A DNA stretch of 64,000 nucleotides from positions 5,472,473-5,536,472 of the forward strand of contig NZ_CP050191.1 of the NCBI RefSeq assembly GCF_011745145.1. Reading direction: 5' to 3'. Positions 27,567 to 34,923 of this stretch are shown piece by piece. Both the position numbers and the translations under genes were made by a program. The DNA is from Mycobacterium sp. DL440. Its GTDB lineage: Bacteria; Actinomycetota; Actinomycetes; Mycobacteriales; Mycobacteriaceae. Each line of letters begins with the position of its first letter. The first letter of the stretch is position 1. Under the pieces are notes generated by a model. The model had not been told where the DNA came from. It made no database searches and saw only the letters and a program-made list of their open reading frames with translations.

Positions 27567-28168
27567 GCAGTCGCCCTGGCGAGTGCGTCCTGCGCCGCCT
27601 CGGCTGCGGTGCGGATATCGGCCTCGGTACCGGACAGGTACACGCGGCCGGTGGCACCGATCATCCGGAAGTCGACCACCTTGATGTCGGCGGCCTTCTC
27701 GGCCTCGTTGGTGGCCAGGATGGCGTAGGACGCCGGGGCAACTTCGAGCACGAACAGCGACTCGCCCGGCAGCACCATCGACCCGATCTTGTTGCGGTTG
27801 ATCAGGAATGCGTGTTGGTGGTCGATGCTGGAGATGATGCGTGAAGCCAGCACGTTGGCCTGCTTTGCCGCACTTACGTCACCGCCCAGCTCGTCGAGTG
27901 CGGCATCGGCCGCCGCCTTGACCGCGCCGGTCTCCCCGTGGAACTCCAGGTAGCCGAATTGCCGTTCGACCACCAGGATTCCGGCCTTGACCTCGGCGTG
28001 CTTGAGGGCGACGTCGGTGACGCCCTCGATGTCCAGTCCGGGAGCCACCTCGATGATCTGGGCGGCCTGGTTGGCCCGCGGCAGCGCACCCTTGATCCAC
28101 GTGCCCAGATACGACATGGTCTGCGGTTGCAGCCGGTCGATGAAGATGAAAGAACGAAGTTCAGCCAC
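27563..28168 (-). CDS. Microcompartment shell protein, trimeric BMC-T (MSM0275-like)
   Basis: 201 residues with two BMC-like halves. VVERQFGYLEFHGETGAVKAAADAALDEL and NRNKIGSMVLPGESLFVLEVAP align with the other BMC-T, so the two arose by duplication. GTG 28168 follows GAGGTAGGG by a few bases and is 5 bp from the aldehyde dehydrogenase stop. Two distinct BMC-T types in one shell are known for this microcompartment class. Confidence 0.93.
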   Translation of the reverse strand: MAELRSFIFIDRLQPQTMSYLGTWIKGALPRANQAAQIIEVAPGLDIEGVTDVALKHAEVKAGILVVERQFGYLEFHGETGAVKAAADAALDELGGDVSAAKQANVLASRIISSIDHQHAFLINRNKIGSMVLPGESLFVLEVAPASYAILATNEAEKAADIKVVDFRMIGATGRVYLSGTEADIRTAAEAAQDALARATA

Positions 28169-28172
28169 AGCC

Positions 28173-29732
28173 CTACCTCTTGATCAGTTGTGCGAGTTCT
28201 TCGACGACCAGTGCGCGCAGTTCGGCACGCAGCGTGTCCAGTCCGGGATCCGACGACCGGTTGACGGTCGGGTACGAGCGGCGCGCCGTGACGGGCACAC
28301 CGTCGCGATCGTTGGAGGCGCGCGGGTATTCCGGCACGGGGCCGGCCGGTGCCTGCCACGGGTTGATGCCGACGAAGTTGCCCATCGCCACGCCGGAGTC
28401 GCTGTTGTAGGCGATGCGAGCCCAGTTGATCAGGTTCTGCGGCTGCAGGTTCTCCCCGATCGAGCTTCGCCCGACGAATCCGGTGCCGATGGTCATCGAC
28501 GGCGCCAGGTTGGTGTCCAGCCCGGAGCTGCCGGTGGAGTTGCCGACGTTGACCGACACCCGCAGCACGGGCACCTGAGCGGCGAAATCGGTGATCACCG
28601 AAGGGTTCTCGCTGTGGATGGCGGCAGAATGTCCGGCCCCGCCGATCCGCACCACGGCCCGGGCCGCCCGGATACCGCGCGCGGTGTCGGCAACGGTGGT
28701 CATGCCGAGTACCGGAGACAGCTTCTCGTGGGCCAGCATCTCCTCGCTGATCACGTCATCGAATGGCGCGATCAGCACTCGGGTCTTGGGGGTGACCCGC
28801 AGGCCGGCCTGTCCGGCGATCCATGCGGCGTCGCGTCCGACCACGTCGGTGTTGAGGTGGCCGTCGGCGAACATGTAGGCCCGCAGCCGCCGGGCGCCGT
28901 CCGCGTCGAGGATGTGCGCCCCGGCCCGGGTCAGCGCCGAGCGCAGTTTGTCGGCAACGGCGTCTTCGACGATCAGTACCGACTCGTTGGTGCACAGCAC
29001 GGAGTTGTCGAAGGCCTTGCTGTCCACGATCCGCTTGGCCGCGGCGTTGATATCTGCACTGGCGTCGACGAACACCGGAACGTTGCCCGGACCGACGCCC
29101 AGTGCCGGGTTGCCCGACGAGTACGCGGCGCGCACGACGCCGGTGCCGCCGGTCGCCACGATGACGTCGGTGCGCTCGTCGGCCATCAGCGCCTGCACGA
29201 GAGGGATCGACGGCTCGTCGATCACCTGCACGATGCCGTCCGGTGCGCCGGCCGCGACGGCGGCCTCGCCGAGCACGCGGGCCGCGTCGGCCGAGCACTG
29301 CTTGGCCCGCGGATGCGGAGCGACGACGACGGCGTTGCGGGTCATCAGCGCCAGGATCACCTTGAAGTACACCGTGGCAACGGGATTCGTGGTCGGTGTC
29401 AGTGCCAACACCACGCCCGCGGGCCGGGGCAACTCGACAATCTTGCGGGCCTGGTCGATCCGCGGCGACACATAATCGCCAGCGGCGTCCCCGCGAGCGT
29501 AGTAGTCGACGATGCCACGCGAGCAGGCCCGGTTCTTGGTGGCCTTGTCGGCCACCACACCCATTCCGGTCTCGGCCACTGCTTCGGCGGCGAACCGTTC
29601 GGCCTCGGCGTAGCCGGCCTCGGCCACCGCGTTGACGATGTTGTTCACCGCCGCGGCGTCGTAGTCGGAGTACGCTGCCGCGGCCCAACGGGCCCGTTCC
29701 AGCATGTGGCCGGCCTGTGCGGTACTGGTCAT
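28173..29732 (-). CDS. CoA-acylating aldehyde dehydrogenase of the microcompartment
   Basis: 519 residues, related to PduP/EutE. It should oxidise the aldehyde released by the phospho-lyase (propanal in the aminoacetone pathway) to propionyl-CoA with NAD+ and CoA. The catalytic Cys is in FDNSVLCTNES, with TPTTNPVATV and GVGPGNVPVF as class signatures. After a Pro/Ser-rich linker the last ~22 residues (LDTLRAELRALVVEELAQLI) form an amphipathic helix, a C-terminal encapsulation peptide. The start overlaps the upstream stop (ATGA). Confidence 0.95.
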   Translation of the reverse strand: MTSTAQAGHMLERARWAAAAYSDYDAAAVNNIVNAVAEAGYAEAERFAAEAVAETGMGVVADKATKNRACSRGIVDYYARGDAAGDYVSPRIDQARKIVELPRPAGVVLALTPTTNPVATVYFKVILALMTRNAVVVAPHPRAKQCSADAARVLGEAAVAAGAPDGIVQVIDEPSIPLVQALMADERTDVIVATGGTGVVRAAYSSGNPALGVGPGNVPVFVDASADINAAAKRIVDSKAFDNSVLCTNESVLIVEDAVADKLRSALTRAGAHILDADGARRLRAYMFADGHLNTDVVGRDAAWIAGQAGLRVTPKTRVLIAPFDDVISEEMLAHEKLSPVLGMTTVADTARGIRAARAVVRIGGAGHSAAIHSENPSVITDFAAQVPVLRVSVNVGNSTGSSGLDTNLAPSMTIGTGFVGRSSIGENLQPQNLINWARIAYNSDSGVAMGNFVGINPWQAPAGPVPEYPRASNDRDGVPVTARRSYPTVNRSSDPGLDTLRAELRALVVEELAQLIKR

Positions 29733-31009
29733 GATGCTTTACGTCCTCTCACGACGGTCTCGGCCCTGGCCACCGCGACGGCGAGGCGGTCCAGGACGTC
29801 CTCGCAGAGTTCGCGCGAGAGCAGGAGACCCGGTTTGAACTGCAGGACACGGGGATCCAGCGTCGAGAAGATCGCCCACACCCCGTTCTCGTAGAGCTCC
29901 CGCATCACGAACTTGGCGCCTTCGGGGTGGTCGAACTCCAGGCCGATCACCACACCGTTCTGCCGGATACCGACGAACCAGTCCGGGTGGTCGGCCTGGA
30001 TGCGCTGCAGCCCGTGGTCGAAGATGTCGGCGATGTAGTGGACCATCGAGCGCACTTCGGGGCGGGTGGAGATCTCGAGCGTCTTCAGCGCGGCGACACA
30101 GCCCAGCTCGGCGCCGCCGAAGGTGGAGATGTGGCCGAAGCCGTCCTCGTCGAGCCACTTCGCGGCGCGATCGCTGAGCAGGGCCGCGGTGATCGGGTAC
30201 ATGCCACCGGACAGGCCCTTGCCGGTCACCAGGATGTCGGGCTCGATGCCGTGTTTGGTGATGCACCACAGCTCACCGGTGCGCATCAGACCGGTCTGCA
30301 CCTCGTCGGCGATGTAAAGAGTCCCGTGCTTCTCGGTGATCGCCTTGACGGCTTCCAGATATCCCGGTGCGGGCAGCGGGAATCCGTAGGTGGCCGGAAT
30401 GGTCTCCATGATCACCGCGGCGACGTCGCCGGGGGCCAGCACCTGTTCCATCGCCTCGACGTCGTTGAACGGCACTTGGAGGAACTCATCGGGCTGGTCG
30501 GCCAGAAACATCTTGGCGAACCGGTCGTCGCCGGTGGCCACCGCCAGACCGGTGTGGCCGTGGTAGGCCTTGACGATCGAGACGATCTTGCGGCGCTTGG
30601 TGGCGTGGCGGGCACTCTTGAGGGCGATGTCGATCGCCTCACCGCCTCCGGACCCGTACGCCACCTTCTTGATGGACGCCGGCGCGGTCTCGACCAGGCG
30701 CTGCGCCAGGGCGGTGCGGGCCACTGACGGGAAATGGTGGTTACCGACGTCGAAGTGCTGCATGCCCTCGGTAATCGCCTGCATCACTTCGGGATTGCGG
30801 TGACCCAGATTGTAGGTGCCACCGTTGAGGTGCAGATCGATCAGGCGGCGTCCGCCCATATCCCACAGGAAGTACCCTTCCCTGCGGTCGATCACGAGAT
30901 CGACTCCCGTGTCGGTCCAGAACTGTGTCTTGTCTGGATTCCAGAACGTTTTCGCCTTCTCCAGCACTTCGGCTTTGGATTCGAACGTGAACGTGCCGTA
31001 GTCGTACAT
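29729..31009 (-). CDS. Class III aminotransferase-fold phospho-lyase (amino-alcohol phosphate lyase)
   Basis: 426 residues of the PLP-dependent class III fold: GSGGGEAIDIALKSAR for phosphate binding, IADEVQTGLMRTG with the PLP Asp, and VTGKGLSGGMYP with the PLP Lys. In this context the role is not transamination but elimination of phosphate and ammonia from 1-amino-2-propanol phosphate, giving propanal, as for ethanolamine-phosphate phospho-lyases (inference from neighbours). Start ATG 31009 is chosen because AAGGGAG lies 6 nt upstream; the open frame extends 21 codons further without a signal. First gene of the operon. Confidence 0.88.
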   Translation of the reverse strand: MYDYGTFTFESKAEVLEKAKTFWNPDKTQFWTDTGVDLVIDRREGYFLWDMGGRRLIDLHLNGGTYNLGHRNPEVMQAITEGMQHFDVGNHHFPSVARTALAQRLVETAPASIKKVAYGSGGGEAIDIALKSARHATKRRKIVSIVKAYHGHTGLAVATGDDRFAKMFLADQPDEFLQVPFNDVEAMEQVLAPGDVAAVIMETIPATYGFPLPAPGYLEAVKAITEKHGTLYIADEVQTGLMRTGELWCITKHGIEPDILVTGKGLSGGMYPITAALLSDRAAKWLDEDGFGHISTFGGAELGCVAALKTLEISTRPEVRSMVHYIADIFDHGLQRIQADHPDWFVGIRQNGVVIGLEFDHPEGAKFVMRELYENGVWAIFSTLDPRVLQFKPGLLLSRELCEDVLDRLAVAVARAETVVRGRKAS

Positions 31010-31051
31010 GCGGCTCCCTTGAGTAGCTACCCGGTAGCTGTGATGGGCCTC

Positions 31052-31124
31052 ACCGTAAACGGTCGCAACCATTTATGTCAATGGTTGCAGAAAGTCCTTG
31101 CCAATCAATTTTGGTAGTGCCAAT
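31052..31124. promoter_or_regulatory. Divergent promoter region of microcompartment operon and permease
   Basis: For the operon (minus strand): -35 TTGACA (complement of 31076-31081), 18-bp spacer, -10 TACGGT (complement of 31052-31057). A perfect inverted repeat, GCAACCAT-N8-ATGGTTGC at 31065-31088, covers that -35. A second element, TTTGGTAGTGCCAAT at 31110-31124, matches the site in front of gntR. Together they suggest one global or second regulator at the -35 and the GntR protein between the divergent genes. Confidence 0.65.
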
Positions 31125-31194
31125 ATACGTAAGTCTCGACTGTGGCCCGGGCCACATCAGGCATCCAACTGTTACCTGGAAGGTGCCCCGATAG

Positions 31195-32730
31195 ATGACC
31201 GATCAAGCTGTCGCTGGGAGCGAAGACACAGCTCACGACGTACAAAGACTCAAACGCAACGCCGTCGGCACGGTCGGCGTCATCTTCATGGCGGTGGCGA
31301 CCGCCGCTCCGATCACGGCAATGGTCGGTAACGTCCCTATCGCTGTCGGCTCGGGAAATGGTTCGCACGCGCCCGCCGGCTACATCGTCGCGACCGTCGT
31401 CCTCGGCCTCTTCGCGGTGGGCTACGCGACCATGGCCAAGCACATCACCACCACCGGTGCCTTCTACGGCTATATCTCCCACGGCCTCGGCCGCATCGCC
31501 GGGATGGCCAGTGGCGGACTGATCACCATGGCCTATGTGGTGTTTGAGGCCTCGTTGATCGGGATCTTCTCGTTCTTCTTCCAGAACCTCATGCAGACCC
31601 AACTGGGCATCCACATCCATTGGGTGATCCCGGCGCTGCTGATGCTGGTGACCAACGCGGTCCTGACCTACTTCGACGTCAATCTGACTGCGAAGGTGCT
31701 CGGCGTGTTCCTGGTGACCGAGATCGTCATGCTCGCACTCGGCGCGCTGGCGGTACTGGTCAAGGGTGGTGGTCCGCAGGGCTTCGCGGTCGCCGAGACC
31801 CTCAACCCGATCGGGGCGTTCACCCCGGCCGCCGGAATCGCCGGTGCCAGCGCAGGATTGGGTCTGTTCTTTGCCTTCTGGTCGTGGGTCGGCTTCGAAT
31901 CGACCGCCATGTACGGCGAGGAGTCGCGCAACCCGAAGAAGATCATCCCCCGGGCCACCATGCTGAGCGTCCTCGGCGTCGGCCTGTTCTACGTGTTCGT
32001 GTCCTGGATGGCGATCGCCGGCACCGGACCGCAGCGCGCGGTGGAGCTCGCGCAGGATTCCGCGACGTCTTCGGAGATCTTCTTCGGCCCGGTGCGCAGC
32101 ACCTACGGCGAGTGGGCGATCACGGTCTTCAACATCCTGCTGGTCACCGGTTCGTTCGCCTGCGGCATGGCGTTCCACAACTGCGCCTCGCGCTACCTCT
32201 ACGCACTGGGCCGGGAAGGCCTGTCCAAGAACCTGCAGAAGACCATCGGCTCAACGCATCCCACCCACGGGTCTCCGCACATCGCCTCATTCGTGCAGAG
32301 CGGTATCACCCTGGTGATCATCCTGTCGTTCCTGTTCGCCGGGATGGACCCGTACGTGCACATGTACACACTGCTGGCAATCCTCGGCACCATGGCGATC
32401 CTGATCGTGCAGTCGCTGTGCGCCTTCTCGGTGATCAGCTACTTCCACATCCGCAAGAACCATCCGGTGTCCAAGCACTGGTTCAAGACGCTCATCGCCC
32501 CCGGCCTCGGCGGAATCGGCATGCTCTACGTCGTGTATCTGCTGTGGGAACACAAGGACGCTGCCGCGGGCACCGCATCCGGCACGCTGTTGTTCAAGCT
32601 GACCCCGTGGATCGTGGTCGGGGTGTTCGTGTTCGGCGCGGCCATGGCGACCTACTTCAAGCTGCGCGATCCGCGCCGCTACGATTTGATCGGCCGGATC
32701 GTGTTCGAGGACAACGTTGTTCGAGACTGA
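31195..32730 (+). CDS. APC-family amino acid/amine permease
   Basis: 511 residues with about twelve membrane helices. The APC signature appears early (NAVGTVGVIFMAVATAAPITAM) and the gamma-aminobutyrate/amine-type segments FYGYISHGLGR and FAFWSWVGFESTAMYGEESRNPKK follow. It is transcribed divergently from the microcompartment operon from a shared regulatory region, so it probably imports the amine substrate (such as 1-amino-2-propanol or aminoacetone). Substrate is inference. Confidence 0.92.
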   Translation: MTDQAVAGSEDTAHDVQRLKRNAVGTVGVIFMAVATAAPITAMVGNVPIAVGSGNGSHAPAGYIVATVVLGLFAVGYATMAKHITTTGAFYGYISHGLGRIAGMASGGLITMAYVVFEASLIGIFSFFFQNLMQTQLGIHIHWVIPALLMLVTNAVLTYFDVNLTAKVLGVFLVTEIVMLALGALAVLVKGGGPQGFAVAETLNPIGAFTPAAGIAGASAGLGLFFAFWSWVGFESTAMYGEESRNPKKIIPRATMLSVLGVGLFYVFVSWMAIAGTGPQRAVELAQDSATSSEIFFGPVRSTYGEWAITVFNILLVTGSFACGMAFHNCASRYLYALGREGLSKNLQKTIGSTHPTHGSPHIASFVQSGITLVIILSFLFAGMDPYVHMYTLLAILGTMAILIVQSLCAFSVISYFHIRKNHPVSKHWFKTLIAPGLGGIGMLYVVYLLWEHKDAAAGTASGTLLFKLTPWIVVGVFVFGAAMATYFKLRDPRRYDLIGRIVFEDNVVRD

Positions 32731-32781
32731 ACTGTTCGAGGCGGAAGTCTTCCGCGACTGGAACACCGACCTGGCGGGTAG

Positions 32782-33027
32782 ATGGACTCCTTCGAACGTC
32801 TCCTGCTGAAGTTCGTCCTCGCGTGGGCTCCCTACGGGGGTCCGCGCGAGGACGACGTCTGGCTTGAGTTCGGGATGACCGCTGAGCAGTTGTGTGCCCG
32901 GTTCGTCAGGATCGTCTCCGGTCAGGTGTCCAGGGCCAGGTCGCTGTCGGCCGACGACCGCTGCCTACTGGAACGTGCCTGCCGGTACCTGCGTCACCAG
33001 CGTGAATCAGGCAAACGCCGCGCGTAG
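32782..33027 (+). CDS. Small conserved-looking protein, function unknown
   Basis: 81 residues, no membrane segment. The W-x-GxxxDDxxxxFGMTxxQ pattern (WAPYGGPREDDVWLEFGMTAEQL) recalls the helix-turn-helix of actinobacterial DUF3263-type proteins, which is only a resemblance. ATG 32782, with a weak GGCGGG upstream, starts 51 bp after the permease stop. The 3' end overlaps the convergent esterase gene by 21 bp. It could be the last gene of the permease transcript. Confidence 0.55.
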   Translation: MDSFERLLLKFVLAWAPYGGPREDDVWLEFGMTAEQLCARFVRIVSGQVSRARSLSADDRCLLERACRYLRHQRESGKRRA

Positions 33028-33897
33028 ATTCGCGCACTGGCTGGCCAGGAAGGCCTGGGCCACAGGTGTTTTCGCGGCGATCTGGTCGAACCCGTGGAAG
33101 GCCCCGTAGACCTCTTCGACCTGGCATTCGACCCCGGCGGCCCGCAGGCGCTCGGCGTAGGCCATGTCCTCGTCGTGGAACAGGTCCAGCGTCCCCACGC
33201 CGATCCAGGCCGGCGGCAACCCGGCCAGATCGTCACGGCGTCCCGGTACCGCGGTCATCGGATCGGCACCACCGAGGTAGGCCGACCAGCCGAATTTGTT
33301 GCTGCCCTGCGTCCACAGCCGGTGGCCGGGATTCTCCAGCTCCGGGCCCACCGAGCGGTCGTCGAGCATCGGGTACACGAGTATCTGTGCGGCGAGGGAA
33401 ACCTCGCCGCGGTCACGGGCGAGCAGCGCCAGGGCGGCAGCCAGTCCGCCGCCTGCGCTGGCGCCGGCGACCGCGACCCGTGACGCGTCGACCGCGGGAA
33501 GCGCGGCGAGCCATTTCAGTGCCTCGTAGCAGTCCTCCAACCCGGCCGGGTAGGGGTTCTGCGGCGCCAGGCGGTACTTGACCGCCGCTACCGTGATGCC
33601 GAGTTCCCTGGCAAAGCGCCGGCACAGGGCGTCGTCCTGCGCCGGGCTGCCCAGTACGTAGCCACCGCCGTGGATCCACAGCAGCGCGGGCGTCGGTTCG
33701 GTGATCCCGGTCGGCCGGATCAACCGCACCCCGACACCGGAGCTCAAGGTGAGCACCTCGACGTCCTCGGGCGTCTGCCGGTTCTGAAGCCCGGTCAACC
33801 GCTGAAGCAACGGCAGCGAACGCCTGGTCACCAGCTGACGTGGGATGAAGCGGGCGATGCGTTCGAGGTCCGGGTGGAAACCAGTGGCGGTCGTCAC
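33007..33897 (-). CDS. Alpha/beta-hydrolase, hormone-sensitive-lipase family esterase
   Basis: 296 residues. HGGGYVLGS forms the oxyanion hole, GASAGGGLAAAL the nucleophile elbow, and GTLDLFHDED and GAFHGFD hold the catalytic Asp and His. Starts with GTG 33897. Carboxylester hydrolase of unknown substrate; not closely linked in direction to its neighbours. Confidence 0.9.
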   Translation of the reverse strand: MTTATGFHPDLERIARFIPRQLVTRRSLPLLQRLTGLQNRQTPEDVEVLTLSSGVGVRLIRPTGITEPTPALLWIHGGGYVLGSPAQDDALCRRFARELGITVAAVKYRLAPQNPYPAGLEDCYEALKWLAALPAVDASRVAVAGASAGGGLAAALALLARDRGEVSLAAQILVYPMLDDRSVGPELENPGHRLWTQGSNKFGWSAYLGGADPMTAVPGRRDDLAGLPPAWIGVGTLDLFHDEDMAYAERLRAAGVECQVEEVYGAFHGFDQIAAKTPVAQAFLASQCANLRAAFA

Positions 33898-33932
33898 CCC
33901 ACAGTTCTACCCGGTGATCTCGGTCGTGTGAA

Positions 33933-33965
33933 AAAGATGCCGCGAGACGCTGGTAAGACGTCGAC
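33933..33965 (+). promoter_or_regulatory. Probable ECF-sigma autoregulated promoter
   Basis: An AAA-centred -35 (33933-33935) followed after 16 bases by GGTAAGACGTCGAC (33952-33965). The same two blocks at the same spacing stand before the GMC oxidoreductase gene at 34924, with one difference in the 14-base -10 block. Confidence 0.6.
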
Positions 33966-34021
33966 ATTGGCGGACACTAACGTCGTGAAGGCTTCAGTCG
34001 ACGGTCGTGGAGGAGTACGGG

Positions 34022-34651
34022 GTGAACCCCGGGGTGGATGAGGTGTCCCGTGAGTGGCTGAGGCTGCTCGACGGGTCTCCTGCCGAGCGGGCAGCCGGCG
34101 TGGAGCGGCTGCACGCGCTGCTGGTGCGGATCGCTCGTCGCGAGGTGCACCGCAGGCAGACACCGATCCGCGGAGCCGAGCTCGATGACCTCGCGCAGCA
34201 GGCCGCCACGGACGCCACCTTGGCGATTCTGGGCAAGCTGCCGACATTCCGAGGGGAGAGTCGGTTCACCACCTGGGCATACAAGTTCGTGATGTTGGAG
34301 GTCTCCAGCAAGCTCGGCCGACACCATTGGCGTAATCCGCCCGTCGCGCTGGGACAGCAAGACTGGGACCGGTTGCCGGCCGGCGCGGGGATGGACCCCA
34401 GTGCGCAGGCCGAAGCCGCCGAACTAGTCGCGGCGGTGCGAGTGGCGGTCGAGACGATGCTCACCGAACGTCAGCGGCTGGTGTTCGTCGACATCGTGCT
34501 TCACGGCGTGCCGCTCGATGCGCTTGCGCACAAACTGGGAATCAGCCGCGGCGCGGTCTACAAGACGGTGTGGGATGCGCGGCGAAAGATCCGCGCCTAC
34601 CTGGTGACCAACAATTATGTGAACGTCGACGTTGTATTGGATGCCCCATGA
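34022..34651 (+). CDS. ECF-family RNA polymerase sigma factor
   Basis: 209 residues with sigma region 2 (LDDLAQQAATDATLAIL, then FRGESRFTTWAYKFVM for -10 recognition) and region 4 (TERQRLVFVDIVLHGVPLDALAHKLGISRGAVYKTVWDARRKIR in family form). Start GTG 34022 is chosen because GGAGGAG lies 6 nt upstream; GTG 34007 would place the Shine-Dalgarno inside the gene. It overlaps the zinc-finger gene by 4 bp. Likely transcribes itself and the GMC gene. Confidence 0.9.
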   Translation: MNPGVDEVSREWLRLLDGSPAERAAGVERLHALLVRIARREVHRRQTPIRGAELDDLAQQAATDATLAILGKLPTFRGESRFTTWAYKFVMLEVSSKLGRHHWRNPPVALGQQDWDRLPAGAGMDPSAQAEAAELVAAVRVAVETMLTERQRLVFVDIVLHGVPLDALAHKLGISRGAVYKTVWDARRKIRAYLVTNNYVNVDVVLDAP

Positions 34652-34869
34652 CCGAATGGACGCGGCTGCAACAGTTCCTCGCGACGGATCCGCGCGACAT
34701 CGGATGCGACGAGGCGACGGACCTGCTGCACATCTACGCCGAACTGGCACCCGCCGAGCGGGCCGCCCGCTATCCTGGCGTGCTGGCGCACCTTCAGGCC
34801 TGCACGCCGTGCGGTGAGGACTTCGACGGCTTACTGGCAGCGCTGGCCGCGGAGCCCACCGAGGACTGA
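34648..34869 (+). CDS. Small zinc-finger partner (candidate anti-sigma factor)
   Basis: 73 residues, no membrane helix. His48-x3-Cys52-x2-Cys55 (HLQACTPC) is the zinc-binding triad of ZAS/zf-HC2 anti-sigma factors, with an additional Cys20. Coupled to the sigma gene by ATGA. Such soluble proteins often bind the sigma factor and release it on redox or ligand change (family knowledge); here that is inferred from motif and position. Confidence 0.78.
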   Translation: MTEWTRLQQFLATDPRDIGCDEATDLLHIYAELAPAERAARYPGVLAHLQACTPCGEDFDGLLAALAAEPTED

Positions 34870-34876
34870 TCGGGCG

Positions 34877-34909
34877 AAATTTCCGCGGCCGCACAGGTAA
34901 GACATCGAC
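34877..34909 (+). promoter_or_regulatory. ECF-type promoter of the GMC oxidoreductase gene
   Basis: AAA at 34877-34879, 16 bases, then GGTAAGACATCGAC at 34896-34909; the same elements and spacing occur upstream of the ECF sigma gene. The block ends 15 bases before the chosen ATG, so the transcript has little or no leader. Confidence 0.6.
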
Positions 34910-34923
34910 TGGTGCCGACGCTC

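Noticed and set aside
31010..31072. Longer N-terminus of the phospho-lyase
   Set aside because: The extra 21 codons overlap the promoter and leader; the ATG at 31009 has a good Shine-Dalgarno and the family-like start.
31105..32178. A 357-codon minus-strand frame over the permease
   Set aside because: Composition of a shadow frame (Glu/Asp/Gly/Arg/His without hydrophobic pattern); the permease frame is unambiguous.
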